64,000 nucleotides of DNA from Streptomyces huiliensis (GTDB lineage: Bacteria; Actinomycetota; Actinomycetes; Streptomycetales; Streptomycetaceae), in the NCBI RefSeq assembly GCF_020037025.1, contig NZ_JAIQLH010000036.1:1-64000 (forward strand), given 5' to 3'. A model generated the notes under the pieces. It worked only from the letters and a program-made list of their open reading frames with translations, was not told where the DNA came from and did not search any database. A program made the position numbers and the translations under genes. Shown piece by piece: positions 15,952-24,561 of the stretch; the first letter of the stretch is position 1; each line of letters opens with the position of its first letter.

Positions 15952-17976
15952 TCAGTCCTTCTTCTCGTCCTTCTCCTTCTCCTTCTTCTCGTTGTCCTTC
16001 GTCTCCGCCGCCGGCACCTTCACCCACACCGCCTTCGACGGGATGCCCCGCTCGTCCACCACCATGACCATGTACCACCCGGGCGGCACCAGGGACGGGT
16101 CCTTCGGCAGGGTCACGGTGAAGCGGTCGGTTCCCTCCTTCTTGAGGTCCAGCGCGATCGACCGCTGCTCGATGTTGGTCACATGGGTGAACGAACCCGG
16201 CCGGAGCAGCCGGGCTTTGGCGACTCCGTGCGCGGAGGCGACCCGGTAGGTGGTCTTGTCGCCGAGCTTCACGATCCGCCGGTCGGTGTCCCTGATCTCC
16301 GGCCGGTCGCCCTTCCGGAAGAGGTACGGCGGGGTGTACAGGTCGATCTGCTGCTGGAAGACGCCGGGCTGGGTGTTGTCCTTGTCCCGGAAGAGGGAGT
16401 CGGAGCCGAACGTCATCACCCGGCCGTCGGGCAGCAGCAGCGCGCCGGAGTGGTAGTTGCGGCCCACCAGCGGATCGGCCACCCGGTGCGAGGCGTTGGC
16501 CTTGGGGTCGTAGATCTCGGCCTTGAGGACGTTGGACGCGCTGCGGCCCCGGTAGTCGCCCGAGCCGTTGGTGGTGAGGACCGTGTCGTCCGGCAGGATG
16601 ACGCTGCTGGGGTAGCGGGCCTTGGCGTACAGCTCCGGGCCGTCGTGGAAGCGGGGGCGCGGGGTGTGCAGGTCGACGATGCGCGTCTTGGCCGTGGACT
16701 TCTTGTCCTCGCCGACCCCGCCGCCGCCGAGCACCATGTACCGCTGGTCCTGGGCGGGCGGCAGCAGGACGGACATCGAGGTCTCCAGGGCGTCCGGGTC
16801 GCTGATGCCGGGGACGGGGATGAACGAGTTGTTCCCCAGGTCCCACACGCCGGGGTCGCGGCCCTTGTCGGCCGGTCCGTAGCCCGCGTTGGAGCCGGTG
16901 TAGAAGATCTTCCCCTTGTCGGTGAGGAAGAGGGCCGGGTAGGTGGGGAAGAACCGCTCCTGCGGGAGGTAGGTCCACTTCTTGGTCTTGGGGTCGTAGA
17001 CCTCGTTCTTGCCCGGCACCACCTGGCCGATCTCGTCCAGGCCGGAGACGGAGAGGACCTTGCCGTCCTGGAGGGTGGTCAGCGTGGGGTACCAGCGGGC
17101 CTCGTTCATCGGGTCGACGGTGACGTAGCGCTCCGCGACCGGGTCGAACTCGAAGGCGTCCTTGATGCCCTGGAAGTCCTTCTTGTCGAAAGACAGCTTG
17201 TTGGCGATGCCGTAGAAGTTGCGGCCGTCGTCGCCCTTGAGACCTTCGATGCGGTAGTTGTCGGTGAGGCCGGTGGCGTGCTCCTGGCCCTGCTCCAGCG
17301 CCTCCACATAGACCCGGGCGGTGCTGACGGTGACCTTGACCTTGCCGTCCTTGCCCTGGTCCTTCTTGGCGCGCGGCACCAGTACGGCGTCCTTCGACTC
17401 GAAGGTCTTGCCGGACTGCTTGCCGGTGAACCGGGTGCCGGCCGGGAAGGTCATCGGCTTGTCCGGGTTCTCGTTGTGGACGATCATCAGCCCGCCCGCC
17501 CGGGTGACGTCGCCCTCCAGCTTCTCGTAGCGCTGGGTACCGCCCGCGACCAGCAGCTTCCCGTCCGGCAGCTGGGTGTGGCCGGCGCAGAAGAGGTCCT
17601 TGGGGGTGGGGATGTCCTTGAAGGTGTTCTTCTCGGGGTCCCACAGGACCGTCCGGAAGGTCTTCGCCGCGAAGTTGGCGGCGTTGTTGCCCGAGCCGGC
17701 GACCAGCAGCACCTTGCCGGTTTGGAGCAGCGCCGCGTGGATCGTGTTGATCCGGTACTCGTCGGGGACGTCCACCACGTCCCAGTGGCCGTTCTCCGCC
17801 TTGTACTCCGGCTTGTTGATCTTGTAGTCATGGTACTGGTCGGAGGCGTAGCCCCAGATCGCCGGCCCGTTCATGCCCGCCAGGACGAGGGCCACCGCCG
17901 CGCCCACCGCCGTCCGGCGGGTGCGGCGGCCGATGACGGGCCCGGAGCGGCGGTCGGACAGGTGCCGGAGTCTCAT
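15952..17976 (-). CDS. glxA: GlxA radical copper oxidase (galactose oxidase-like)
   Basis: A 674-residue exported, membrane-tethered enzyme with an N-terminal signal/anchor (about residues 20-40), a seven-bladed Kelch propeller and a C-terminal Ig-like DUF1929 domain. Galactose-oxidase copper residues are visible: Cys130 in F-C-A-G-H-T-Q, Tyr296 after Trp295, Tyr508-His509 in N-Y-H-S, and His598 in F-T-H-V-T. The Cys-Tyr crosslink with a Trp shield is the known GlxA cofactor arrangement. GlxA works with CslA in making the tip glycan. The ATG overlaps the stop of cslA (ATGA). The C-terminal 20 residues are a Lys/Glu-rich tail. Confidence 0.93.
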   Translation of the reverse strand: MRLRHLSDRRSGPVIGRRTRRTAVGAAVALVLAGMNGPAIWGYASDQYHDYKINKPEYKAENGHWDVVDVPDEYRINTIHAALLQTGKVLLVAGSGNNAANFAAKTFRTVLWDPEKNTFKDIPTPKDLFCAGHTQLPDGKLLVAGGTQRYEKLEGDVTRAGGLMIVHNENPDKPMTFPAGTRFTGKQSGKTFESKDAVLVPRAKKDQGKDGKVKVTVSTARVYVEALEQGQEHATGLTDNYRIEGLKGDDGRNFYGIANKLSFDKKDFQGIKDAFEFDPVAERYVTVDPMNEARWYPTLTTLQDGKVLSVSGLDEIGQVVPGKNEVYDPKTKKWTYLPQERFFPTYPALFLTDKGKIFYTGSNAGYGPADKGRDPGVWDLGNNSFIPVPGISDPDALETSMSVLLPPAQDQRYMVLGGGGVGEDKKSTAKTRIVDLHTPRPRFHDGPELYAKARYPSSVILPDDTVLTTNGSGDYRGRSASNVLKAEIYDPKANASHRVADPLVGRNYHSGALLLPDGRVMTFGSDSLFRDKDNTQPGVFQQQIDLYTPPYLFRKGDRPEIRDTDRRIVKLGDKTTYRVASAHGVAKARLLRPGSFTHVTNIEQRSIALDLKKEGTDRFTVTLPKDPSLVPPGWYMVMVVDERGIPSKAVWVKVPAAETKDNEKKEKEKDEKKD

Positions 17977-19829
17977 GGCTGGGCTCCCTCGGGCTGCTTG
18001 CCGTGGCGCGCGGTCCACCACCAGGCGACGACCGGCGCGACCGTGATGACGACGGCCAGGGCCGCCCAGGTGCGCATCGCCGCGTGGCTGTGACCGAGGA
18101 AGAACGAGGCCAGCAGCGAACCGCCGAAGATCAGTAGGAAGAAGAGATGGATGCGGAAGGTGCCGAAGAGGGTGTCCGGGCTGGCGGAGTCGCCCTTCGG
18201 GGTGACCACGAAGCGGCTCTTGCGGCGCAGGACCGCGTCGAGGAGCGAGCGGGCGTAGATCGGCGCGGAGAGCGCGGACATCACCATGCCGGCGACCCCG
18301 CCGGAGCCCTCCGGCTCGTGGGGCGAGACGTTGTGCCGGCGGTTCCAGATGTAGAGGCCGATCTGGAGGGCGGCGGCGTCGCTGTAGAGCATCATCCAGA
18401 TCTGTGAGTCGATCTGGATGCCGGCCGCGCCCAGGCCCAGGAAGAGGGTGCAACTGAGGGCGCCGAGCATCCAGTTGACCGCGGTCATCGGGTAGTAGAT
18501 GACCATCAGCGTGTAGTTGAGGAAGGGGCCGGGCGACAGGGTGAAGGGACCCTTCCAGTACTGCTTGATGATCGTCTCGTAGGTGCCCCGGGACCAGCGC
18601 AGCTGCTGGGTGAAGAAGTCCGTCCAGGCGTTGGGGCCCTCGCCGACGGCCAGCACGTCGGGCGTGTAGACGGATCGCCAGCGGCGGCCGGTGGCCGGGT
18701 TGCGGTGGCGGTGGAGCTCGAAGCCGGTGGCCATGTCCTCGGTGATCGAGTCGTAGAGGCCGCCGACGCTCTTGAGGGCGCTGATCCGCACCGCGTTGTT
18801 GGTGCCGACGAACATGGGGGTGCCGTACCGGTTGCCCGCGCGCTGGATGAGGGCATGGAAGAGGAACTGCTGGCTCTCGGCGGCCTTGGTGACCGTCGCG
18901 TCGTAGTTCCCGTACACCTGAGGTCCAACGACAAAGGCGACATTGGGGTCACGGAAGTAACCGAGCATGCGCTCCAGGAAGTTGGGCAGCGGCACGTGGT
19001 CGGTGTCGACGGAGGCGAAGAAGTCGTAGTCGTCCCCGTGCGCGTCCAGCCAGGCGTTGTAGTTGCCGTGCTTCGTCTTCGCCCGGTGCGGGCCCTTGGG
19101 GCGGTTCCACTTCTCGACCCCCTTGCGGGTGAAGTGGCGCACCCCCAGCCGGGCGCACACCGCCTTGACCTCGGGATCGTCGCCCTCGTCGAGGAGCCAG
19201 ACGTCCACGGGGCCGCGGTGGCGGACCCGTACGGCCGCCTTCAGGGTCCGGGTGACCATCTCGATCGGCTCCTTGCCGGGCACGAACGAGGTGAGGAACG
19301 CGACCCGGGTGCCGGTCTCGGGGACGACGGGTATGGGGTCGCGGGCGACCAGCGTGGCGTGGGCGTTGGAGACGACGTTCAGCGTGCGGAAGAGCTCGAT
19401 CAGCCCGATGGAGACCAGCATGACCAGGTCGAGGACGCGCATCAGCGGGCCGGCGTGGTCGCGCTGCACCCAGTGGGCGGGCTGGAGCAGCCAGAGGAGG
19501 AGGACGACGGAGACGACGGGGGCCGCGCCCAGCAGGAGCGCGGCCCGGATCCGGTGCGGCTCGTCGGCCAGCAGGCTGCGGTAGCGCACGGTGTACGGGC
19601 CGTCCCCCGGACGGGTGAGCGGGCCGGCGAGCCGGCTGTAGTGCTCGTAGTCGTACCGGGGGTGTAACGGCCGGTGCGTGCGGGGCGGGCGGGACGGGCC
19701 GGGCAGGGCTCTGCGCCGTCCGTCGTCCGGCCGCGGGGGCGCGGGGATGCGCAGCCGGATGGTGGTCGACGGGTCGCGGGGCGGATCGTACGGGATCTGC
19801 CGCCGCGCGTCGGCAGGCGTGGACGTCAT
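17973..19829 (-). CDS. cslA: cellulose synthase-like glycosyltransferase CslA
   Basis: A 618-residue GT2 membrane synthase. A Pro/Arg-rich cytosolic N-terminus of about 90 residues precedes two membrane helices. The catalytic domain carries D-E-G-D-D, D-T-D-H, T-E-D and Q-Q-L-R-W motifs (substrate, metal, base and chain-binding elements of processive synthases), and further membrane helices follow. It makes a beta-linked glucan at hyphal tips, needed for aerial growth and attachment in Streptomyces (family knowledge). No PilZ domain is seen, so c-di-GMP control would have to be indirect. It overlaps glxA by four bases and is first in the operon. Confidence 0.93.
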   Translation of the reverse strand: MTSTPADARRQIPYDPPRDPSTTIRLRIPAPPRPDDGRRRALPGPSRPPRTHRPLHPRYDYEHYSRLAGPLTRPGDGPYTVRYRSLLADEPHRIRAALLLGAAPVVSVVLLLWLLQPAHWVQRDHAGPLMRVLDLVMLVSIGLIELFRTLNVVSNAHATLVARDPIPVVPETGTRVAFLTSFVPGKEPIEMVTRTLKAAVRVRHRGPVDVWLLDEGDDPEVKAVCARLGVRHFTRKGVEKWNRPKGPHRAKTKHGNYNAWLDAHGDDYDFFASVDTDHVPLPNFLERMLGYFRDPNVAFVVGPQVYGNYDATVTKAAESQQFLFHALIQRAGNRYGTPMFVGTNNAVRISALKSVGGLYDSITEDMATGFELHRHRNPATGRRWRSVYTPDVLAVGEGPNAWTDFFTQQLRWSRGTYETIIKQYWKGPFTLSPGPFLNYTLMVIYYPMTAVNWMLGALSCTLFLGLGAAGIQIDSQIWMMLYSDAAALQIGLYIWNRRHNVSPHEPEGSGGVAGMVMSALSAPIYARSLLDAVLRRKSRFVVTPKGDSASPDTLFGTFRIHLFFLLIFGGSLLASFFLGHSHAAMRTWAALAVVITVAPVVAWWWTARHGKQPEGAQP

Positions 19830-20032
19830 GAGTCATTCCCCCCACACGCAGGAACGCTGCGTGGTACGCCGGTACATGAACCCCGGCCGGCTCCCCCCGG
19901 CCGGCGCGGGCGCCTGGACACCGGCTCCCTCCGGTGTCTCCCGACTCACTGTGTGCATGGTGAGACGGGGATCACAGCTGCCGATCAGGATCTCCGACGC
20001 CACTTCATGATCGCAAGGGCGAAACGAGCGGT

Positions 20033-20758
20033 TTACCGGGCAAAGCGGTATGTCAGTCGGAGACGTGTACGAACGTCGCAGAAATGGTCACGGATGGCCT
20101 CTTCCGTTCGTTCCGCGTCACCCGCCCGGACCGCCGCGACGATGGCCCGGTGCCGGGCGCAGACCGTCCTCGGGTCGTCGGCCGCGGGGGCCAGCCCGGA
20201 CCGCACCCGATGGAAGGCCGCCCAGTAGGCCTCCGGGACCGTGTCGAGCAACGGGTTGTCCAGCCCCCGGCGGAGGGCGGCGTGGAAGGCCCGATCGGTC
20301 TCCGTGCGGACCGGCCCCGCCACGGTCTCGTCCTCCATCCGGGCCACGATCGCGTCGAGCTCGGCCAGGTCGGCCGCGGGCACCCGCCCGGCGAGCCGTC
20401 GGGCCAGCCCCGCCTCCACCGCCTCCCGCAGCTCCAGCAGCTGGAGCAGGCTGTCCTCGCCGCGCCGGTGGCCCGCGACGGTGCGGAACGCGAGCCCCTC
20501 GACGACGGGCTCCATGGTCATCGGGCCCACATAGGTGCCGAAGCCGTGCCGGATCTCCACGATGCCCATCGCCTGGAGCGCCTTCAGCGCCTCGCGCACC
20601 CCCGTGCGGCCCGTCCCCAGCAGCTCCGTCAGCTCGCGCTCGCTGGGCAGCGGGGCCCCCGGCGGCAGCCGGCCGTCGACGATGAACCTCTTGATCCGCT
20701 CCAGGTGGTCACTGGCCATTGGGAGACTGTGCCCGGCCGCCATGCGCTTGGCCAGCAC
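20033..20758 (-). CDS. GntR/FadR-family transcriptional regulator
   Basis: A 241-residue regulator: a winged helix-turn-helix at residues about 20-80 (P-L-P-S-E-R-E-L-T-E-L-L-G, G-V-R-E-A-L-K-A-L) followed by an all-helical FCD domain (about 105-225) with the D-x-x-F-H and later H-R-A-I metal-ligand positions. FadR-type regulators bind carboxylic acids. The GTG at 20758 gives the longest product; ATGs at 20743 and 20719 are alternatives and none has a clear ribosome site. It lies 203 bases downstream of the cslA start on the same strand, so it is upstream in transcription order, but no target is evident. Confidence 0.85.
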   Translation of the reverse strand: MLAKRMAAGHSLPMASDHLERIKRFIVDGRLPPGAPLPSERELTELLGTGRTGVREALKALQAMGIVEIRHGFGTYVGPMTMEPVVEGLAFRTVAGHRRGEDSLLQLLELREAVEAGLARRLAGRVPAADLAELDAIVARMEDETVAGPVRTETDRAFHAALRRGLDNPLLDTVPEAYWAAFHRVRSGLAPAADDPRTVCARHRAIVAAVRAGDAERTEEAIRDHFCDVRTRLRLTYRFAR

Positions 20759-20792
20759 ACGGAAGCCTGGGGGAGAGCTGTGCGGGCGGCAG

Positions 20793-20836
20793 TGAAAACG
20801 CCGAGAGGCCCCTCACGGTGAGTGAGGGGCCTCTCG
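20793..20836 (-). terminator. terminator of the first tRNA-Lys gene
   Basis: A perfect 15-bp stem (CGAGAGGCCCCTCAC and complement) with a 5-base loop is followed on the minus strand by GCGTTTTC. This is a standard intrinsic terminator just after the tRNA. Confidence 0.85.
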
Positions 20837-20844
20837 GCTGTCTG

Positions 20845-20918
20845 TGCGCCGCCAGGGACTCGAACCCCGGACCCGCTGATTAAGAGTCAGCTGCTCTAAC
20901 CAACTGAGCTAGCGGCGC
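20845..20918 (-). tRNA. tRNA-Lys (anticodon CUU), copy 1
   Basis: 74 bases without encoded CCA. The acceptor arms are GCGCCGC/GCGGCGC with discriminator A. The anticodon stem GCTGA/TCAGC holds the loop C-T-C-T-T-A-A, so the anticodon is CUU. The T arm carries GTTCGAGTC. A TAGAGT hexamer at 20934-20939 on the minus strand is a likely -10. Confidence 0.96.
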
Positions 20919-21148
20919 CTGCTGACAGAGAAAACTCTACCTCACTCCTGAGGGTGCCGATGACCACCCTGGCGGAGTAGGGGCCCGCGCTGGGTGGACC
21001 GCCGCCCGGGTCCGCGCTGGTGGGGGCCCCGGGGACCGCCGTGAGGTGCGGGGCGCGCGGACCGTTGAGAAGCTGGCGGAGCGGTGCCCGGGGCGATCGA
21101 TCGCACGCCCGCGGAGACCGTGGGCCGAGGGCGGAAGGCGGTGGAACG

Positions 21149-22108
21149 GTGCGGACGACAGCCGGTGGACCGATACCGGACGGCCGTGTGCGCCCCGCGC
21201 GCGACACGACGGCCGCCCCGCCCCACGCGGCCGGTGGTGCTGCGGAGAGTGACGAGGACGCCGGGCACCGGCGGTGCGCCGTCCGGGGCGCCATCGTGGC
21301 GGCCGTGGGCGCGGCCGTCATAGCCGGCTCCGGGACGGCGGCCGCCGCGACGGGCGACCCGCCGGACCCGGTCGCGGCGCCCGCCGCCGCTCCCGCCGCG
21401 CCGGAGAGCGTCCCCGGAACGGACGAACCGGCGGACGCCGGCACGGACGAGGACGGGGTGAGGGAGGGGGCACCCAGGGGCGAGGATGAGGAGGAGGCCA
21501 GTGCGCTGCCCGAGGGGCCTGAGGCGCCCGGGACGCCGGAGGAGACGGTGGACGACGTGGGGGGCGACGCGGGGGACGCCCGGGACGCCAGGGATGCCGA
21601 GCACGCCGAGAACGCCGCCGTACCCGGCGGACCGGCCGCCCGGCCCGGGGAGGGGACCGTCACGGCCGTCCTCCCCACGCCCGAGGCCGGAGCGTCACCC
21701 GCCGCCGTGGACGCCGCGGCCGCGGTCAAGGGGCTGGAGGCGGCCGTCGCGTACGCGCTGGCGCACGTCGGCGACGTGTACGCGCTGGGGGGCACCGGGC
21801 CGCACCGCTGGGACTGCTCCGGTCTCGTACAGGTGGCGTACCGCAAGGCGGGCGCCCGGCTGCCGCGGATCGCCGCGGATCAGTACCGGGCCACCACACG
21901 GATTCCGCGCGGCGCCCTGCGCCGCGGCGACCTGGTGTTCTGGTCGCGCAATGGGAAGGCGTCCGGGGTGCACCACGTGGCGATCTACCTCGGTTCCGAC
22001 CGGTACCTGGAGGCGGCCCGGCCGGGTACCAAGGTGCGGATCTCGACGTTCGCCCGGTACAAGCCGAACCTGTACGGGCGGGTGCGGCTGCCGGCGAAGG
22101 CGGGGTGA
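21149..22108 (+). CDS. NlpC/P60 family cell-wall hydrolase
   Basis: A 319-residue exported protein. A hydrophobic segment near residues 50-70 is the likely signal. It is followed by a long, acidic, disordered Glu/Asp/Pro/Ala linker (about 75-195). The C-terminal NlpC/P60 domain (about 205-319) has catalytic Cys in W-D-C-S-G-L and His in V-H-H-V-A-I-Y-L-G, typical of D,L-endopeptidases that cut peptidoglycan stems. The GTG at 21149 has a GGAAGGCGGTGG site; sequence in frame upstream is not protein-like. It converges with the ccdA-like gene, with 14 bases between stops. Confidence 0.85.
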   Translation: MRTTAGGPIPDGRVRPARDTTAAPPHAAGGAAESDEDAGHRRCAVRGAIVAAVGAAVIAGSGTAAAATGDPPDPVAAPAAAPAAPESVPGTDEPADAGTDEDGVREGAPRGEDEEEASALPEGPEAPGTPEETVDDVGGDAGDARDARDAEHAENAAVPGGPAARPGEGTVTAVLPTPEAGASPAAVDAAAAVKGLEAAVAYALAHVGDVYALGGTGPHRWDCSGLVQVAYRKAGARLPRIAADQYRATTRIPRGALRRGDLVFWSRNGKASGVHHVAIYLGSDRYLEAARPGTKVRISTFARYKPNLYGRVRLPAKAG

Positions 22109-22122
22109 CCCCGGAGGCGCTG

Positions 22123-22938
22123 TCACCTCTTCCGGAACGCGATCCTCGCCAGCACCCCCGCCACCACCAGCGCCACGACCGCCAGCACCACGAGGTCCGG
22201 CACGGCGTTGCCGAGGCGGGAGGCGGTCTCCTCCAGGCTCGCCTCCTGGTCGGCGTCGAGGAGGCCGGGGAGCCCGGTCGTGCCGTCGTAGCGGAGGAAG
22301 AGGACGCCGATGGCGATGAAGAAGAGGCCGGAGAGGAGCGAGGTGGTGTGGAGGCGGAGGCGGCCCAGCGTGATCTCGCGTCCGCGCAGCCAGCCGCGGC
22401 TGCCCAGCCGGAACCGGTCCCAGAACAGGGCCAGCACGAACAGCGGCAGCGCCATGCCCAGGGCGTAGACGGCGAGCATGGCGGCCCCCTGGACCGCCTC
22501 GCCGCGCATGGCCGTCATGGCCAGGACCGAGCCGAGGATCGGCCCCGCGCAGAAGCCCGCCAGCCCGTACACACAGCCCAGCAGGTAGGTGGAGGCCGCC
22601 GTGCGCGGGGTGATCCGGCCGGCCGCGGCCTGGGCCCTGCGCGAGGCGAAGCCGAGGCCGAGGATCTGGGCGGCGCCCAGGGCGATGACGATCCAGCCGC
22701 CGGCCGTCACGAGCGCTTCCCGGTGGCCGTTGAACAGCCGGCTCGCGGCGCTGGAGGCCGCGCCCAGTGGGACCAGCGTGGTGGCGAGGCCGAGGTAGAA
22801 GACGCCGGTCCGGGCCAGCAGCCGGCCCGGGCTCGCGAGCGAGTAGGCGAAGAACGCGGGCAGCAGCAGCGCGCTGCACGGGCTGACCAGGGCGAGGACG
22901 CCGCCGAGGAACGCGGCGAGGTAGCCGATGTCGCTCAT
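22123..22938 (-). CDS. CcdA-like cytochrome c biogenesis/thiol transfer protein
   Basis: A 271-residue polytopic protein with about six helices and the two redox cysteines of the CcdA/DsbD core: V-S-P-C near residue 21 and C-V-Y-G-L-A-G-F-C-A-G-P in the fourth helix region. Such proteins carry electrons across the membrane to extracytoplasmic thioredoxins. The ATG overlaps the stop of the DsbA-like gene (ATGA), so the two work as a pair. A broad C-terminal extension with one more helix is present. Confidence 0.85.
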   Translation of the reverse strand: MSDIGYLAAFLGGVLALVSPCSALLLPAFFAYSLASPGRLLARTGVFYLGLATTLVPLGAASSAASRLFNGHREALVTAGGWIVIALGAAQILGLGFASRRAQAAAGRITPRTAASTYLLGCVYGLAGFCAGPILGSVLAMTAMRGEAVQGAAMLAVYALGMALPLFVLALFWDRFRLGSRGWLRGREITLGRLRLHTTSLLSGLFFIAIGVLFLRYDGTTGLPGLLDADQEASLEETASRLGNAVPDLVVLAVVALVVAGVLARIAFRKR

Positions 22939-23828
22939 GCGCCCGGCCGGCCCTTCGGCTTCCCGGAGTCCTTGGCGGCCTTGGTCAGCCTGGCCTGCTC
23001 GATGGCCGCCTCGAACTCCTTCATCGGCTGGGCGCCGGCGAGGGGCCGGCCGCCGACGAGGAAGGACGGGGTGCTGCTGACGCCGAGGCGGTAGCCCTCC
23101 TGCTGGTCCTTCTTGACGGCCTCCTCGGAGGCGTCGCTCTTCAGGTCGGCGCGGAAGCGGTCGAGGTCGCCGACCCCGGCGGTCCTGGCCATGTCGACGA
23201 GCTTGTCCTCGGCCAGGGCGTCGCCCTTGCGGGTCTTGGCGTAGAGCTCGTCGTGGAACTGCCAGAAGCGGCCCTGCCGCCCCGCGGCCCAGGAGGCGCG
23301 GGCGGCGCGCTGCGAGGGATCGCCGAAGATCGGGAAGTTGCGGAACTCGATCCGCAGGACGCCCTCGTCCACATACTTTCTGATCAGTTCCGGCTGGCTT
23401 TCCCGGGTGAAGCGGCCGCAGAACGAACACTGGTAGTCGGCGTACTCGACCAGCACCACGGGTGCGTCGGGCTTGCCGAGGGCGAGCGGGTCGTTCTTCT
23501 CGCGGTGGCTGGTCATCCGCTCGGCCTCGTCGAAGAGGGCTTGCTGGGGGTCGGCGGACGCGGTGGCGGCGGTCTTGGCGCGGCCGTCCCGGTCGTCGGA
23601 GCCGCCGGATCCCCCGGAGCTCTTGGCGATGGCCAGGCCCGCGGCGACGACGGCCACGACCAGGGCCACGCCCGCGCCGGCGGCGGCGATCCGGCGGCCG
23701 GTGGCGGAGGGGGCGTTCGGGGTCTTCCGGTCCTTCTTTTTCTTGCCGGGGTGCGGTTTCTGCGCGTTCGGTTTCTGGGCGTTCGGCTTCTGGGCGTTCT
23801 TCGGGCTCTTCTTGGCGGAAGAGGACAT
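22935..23828 (-). CDS. DsbA-like thioredoxin-fold protein (membrane-anchored)
   Basis: A 297-residue protein. A Lys/Pro/Asn-rich cytosolic start (with N-A-Q-K-P repeats) leads to one membrane helix (about residues 46-67) and an extracytoplasmic DsbA/Thioredoxin_4 domain with C-S-F-C active site (after E-Y-A-D-Y-Q) and the cis-Pro region S-S-T-P-S-F. It would oxidise or isomerise disulfides, recharged by the CcdA-like partner encoded next. The ATG at 23828 follows a GGAG site. An ATG at 23867 would add 13 residues. Confidence 0.87.
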   Translation of the reverse strand: MSSSAKKSPKNAQKPNAQKPNAQKPHPGKKKKDRKTPNAPSATGRRIAAAGAGVALVVAVVAAGLAIAKSSGGSGGSDDRDGRAKTAATASADPQQALFDEAERMTSHREKNDPLALGKPDAPVVLVEYADYQCSFCGRFTRESQPELIRKYVDEGVLRIEFRNFPIFGDPSQRAARASWAAGRQGRFWQFHDELYAKTRKGDALAEDKLVDMARTAGVGDLDRFRADLKSDASEEAVKKDQQEGYRLGVSSTPSFLVGGRPLAGAQPMKEFEAAIEQARLTKAAKDSGKPKGRPGA

Positions 23829-23904
23829 GACGGAGGGAGCTCCAGGGTCTCGGCGGAATCCAGGCATGCCGGAGTACGGCCCGGCGCGGGCCGTACGGGC
23901 GGGT

Positions 23905-24315
23905 CTAGATCCGCAGGACGGGGAGGAGCTCGGCGCTGCCGACGAGGGTCGCGGGCGGCGCCCGGGGCGCGCGGGCCCGGGGCGCCGGGGCCGGGGGAAG
24001 TGGCGTGCGCGCGGTGGCGGACGCGGTCAGCGGGTCGGTGGGGGCGTGCGGGACGACGGCCTCCGTGCCCTTCAGCGGAGCGTCGTGCGGCCGGCAGCTC
24101 CCGCCGTCACCGTCGTGATCACCGTGGGCGGTGACGACCACCGCGTCCGGCCGCGGGGTGACGGGCGAAGACGCAGCGCCGGGCGCCACCGCGGTCCGCG
24201 CCCCGGTGAGGGCAGCGGCGGCGGCCGGCGCCGGGCCGGAGAGGGCCGGGCCGAGGACGGCCAGCAGGAGCAGCAGCATCAGGCCGGCTGCCGAGGGGCG
24301 GCGCCGCTGGGGCAC
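23905..24315 (-). CDS. hypothetical secreted or membrane protein, 136 residues
   Basis: Not recognised. The GTG at 24315 is preceded by AAAGGAG. The first 40 residues hold a signal-like hydrophobic run of leucines. The rest is Ala/Pro-rich with a short H-G-D-H-D-G-D-G-G-S-C-R-P-H stretch that could bind a metal. It is upstream of and on the same strand as the DsbA-CcdA pair (76 bases), so it may be part of that unit. It could also be a low-complexity lineage-specific gene. Confidence 0.55.
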   Translation of the reverse strand: MPQRRRPSAAGLMLLLLLAVLGPALSGPAPAAAAALTGARTAVAPGAASSPVTPRPDAVVVTAHGDHDGDGGSCRPHDAPLKGTEAVVPHAPTDPLTASATARTPLPPAPAPRARAPRAPPATLVGSAELLPVLRI

Positions 24316-24360
24316 GTGGCTGCTCCTTTCCCGCCGTTTCCGCTGGTGGTCTCCGCTACG

Positions 24361-24394
24361 CAGAAGGCCCCTCACCGGAGTGAGGGGCCTTCTG
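24361..24394 (-). terminator. terminator of the second tRNA-Lys gene
   Basis: A perfect 15-bp stem CAGAAGGCCCCTCAC/GTGAGGGGCCTTCTG with loop CGGA lies eight bases after the tRNA on the minus strand. There is no U tract. Confidence 0.75.
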
Positions 24395-24401
24395 CTGTCT
24401 G

Positions 24402-24475
24402 TGCGCCGCCAGGGACTCGAACCCCGGACCCGCTGATTAAGAGTCAGCTGCTCTAACCAACTGAGCTAGCGGCGC
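24402..24475 (-). tRNA. tRNA-Lys (anticodon CUU), copy 2
   Basis: 74 bases, identical to the copy at 20845-20918 across the whole gene, including the 3-prime discriminator. The leader just upstream (GTCAGCAG) is also shared. The -10 region here reads TAGTAT. Confidence 0.96.
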
Positions 24476-24561
24476 CTGCTGACGAGATAAATACTACCTG
24501 GTCCCGAGGGGTGCTTCGCACCACCCGCCCCTCACGGGCCACTCGGGCCCCCATGGGCCGG

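Noticed and set aside
20919-21148. c-di-AMP (ydaO) riboswitch before the NlpC/P60 gene
   Set aside because: Such riboswitches precede some Streptomyces wall hydrolases, but none of the consensus stretches is visible here.
20896-21846. Shared L-S-A-G-A-A-S-S-V-G endings in frames at 20896, 24453 and 30251
   Set aside because: These ends are translations of the tRNA-Lys sequence on the other phase.
24131-24475. Shared C-terminal peptide (C-A-P-P-G-T-R-T-P-D) at several frames ending at 24456 and 30254
   Set aside because: It is the antisense translation of the tRNA-Lys genes, not a conserved peptide.
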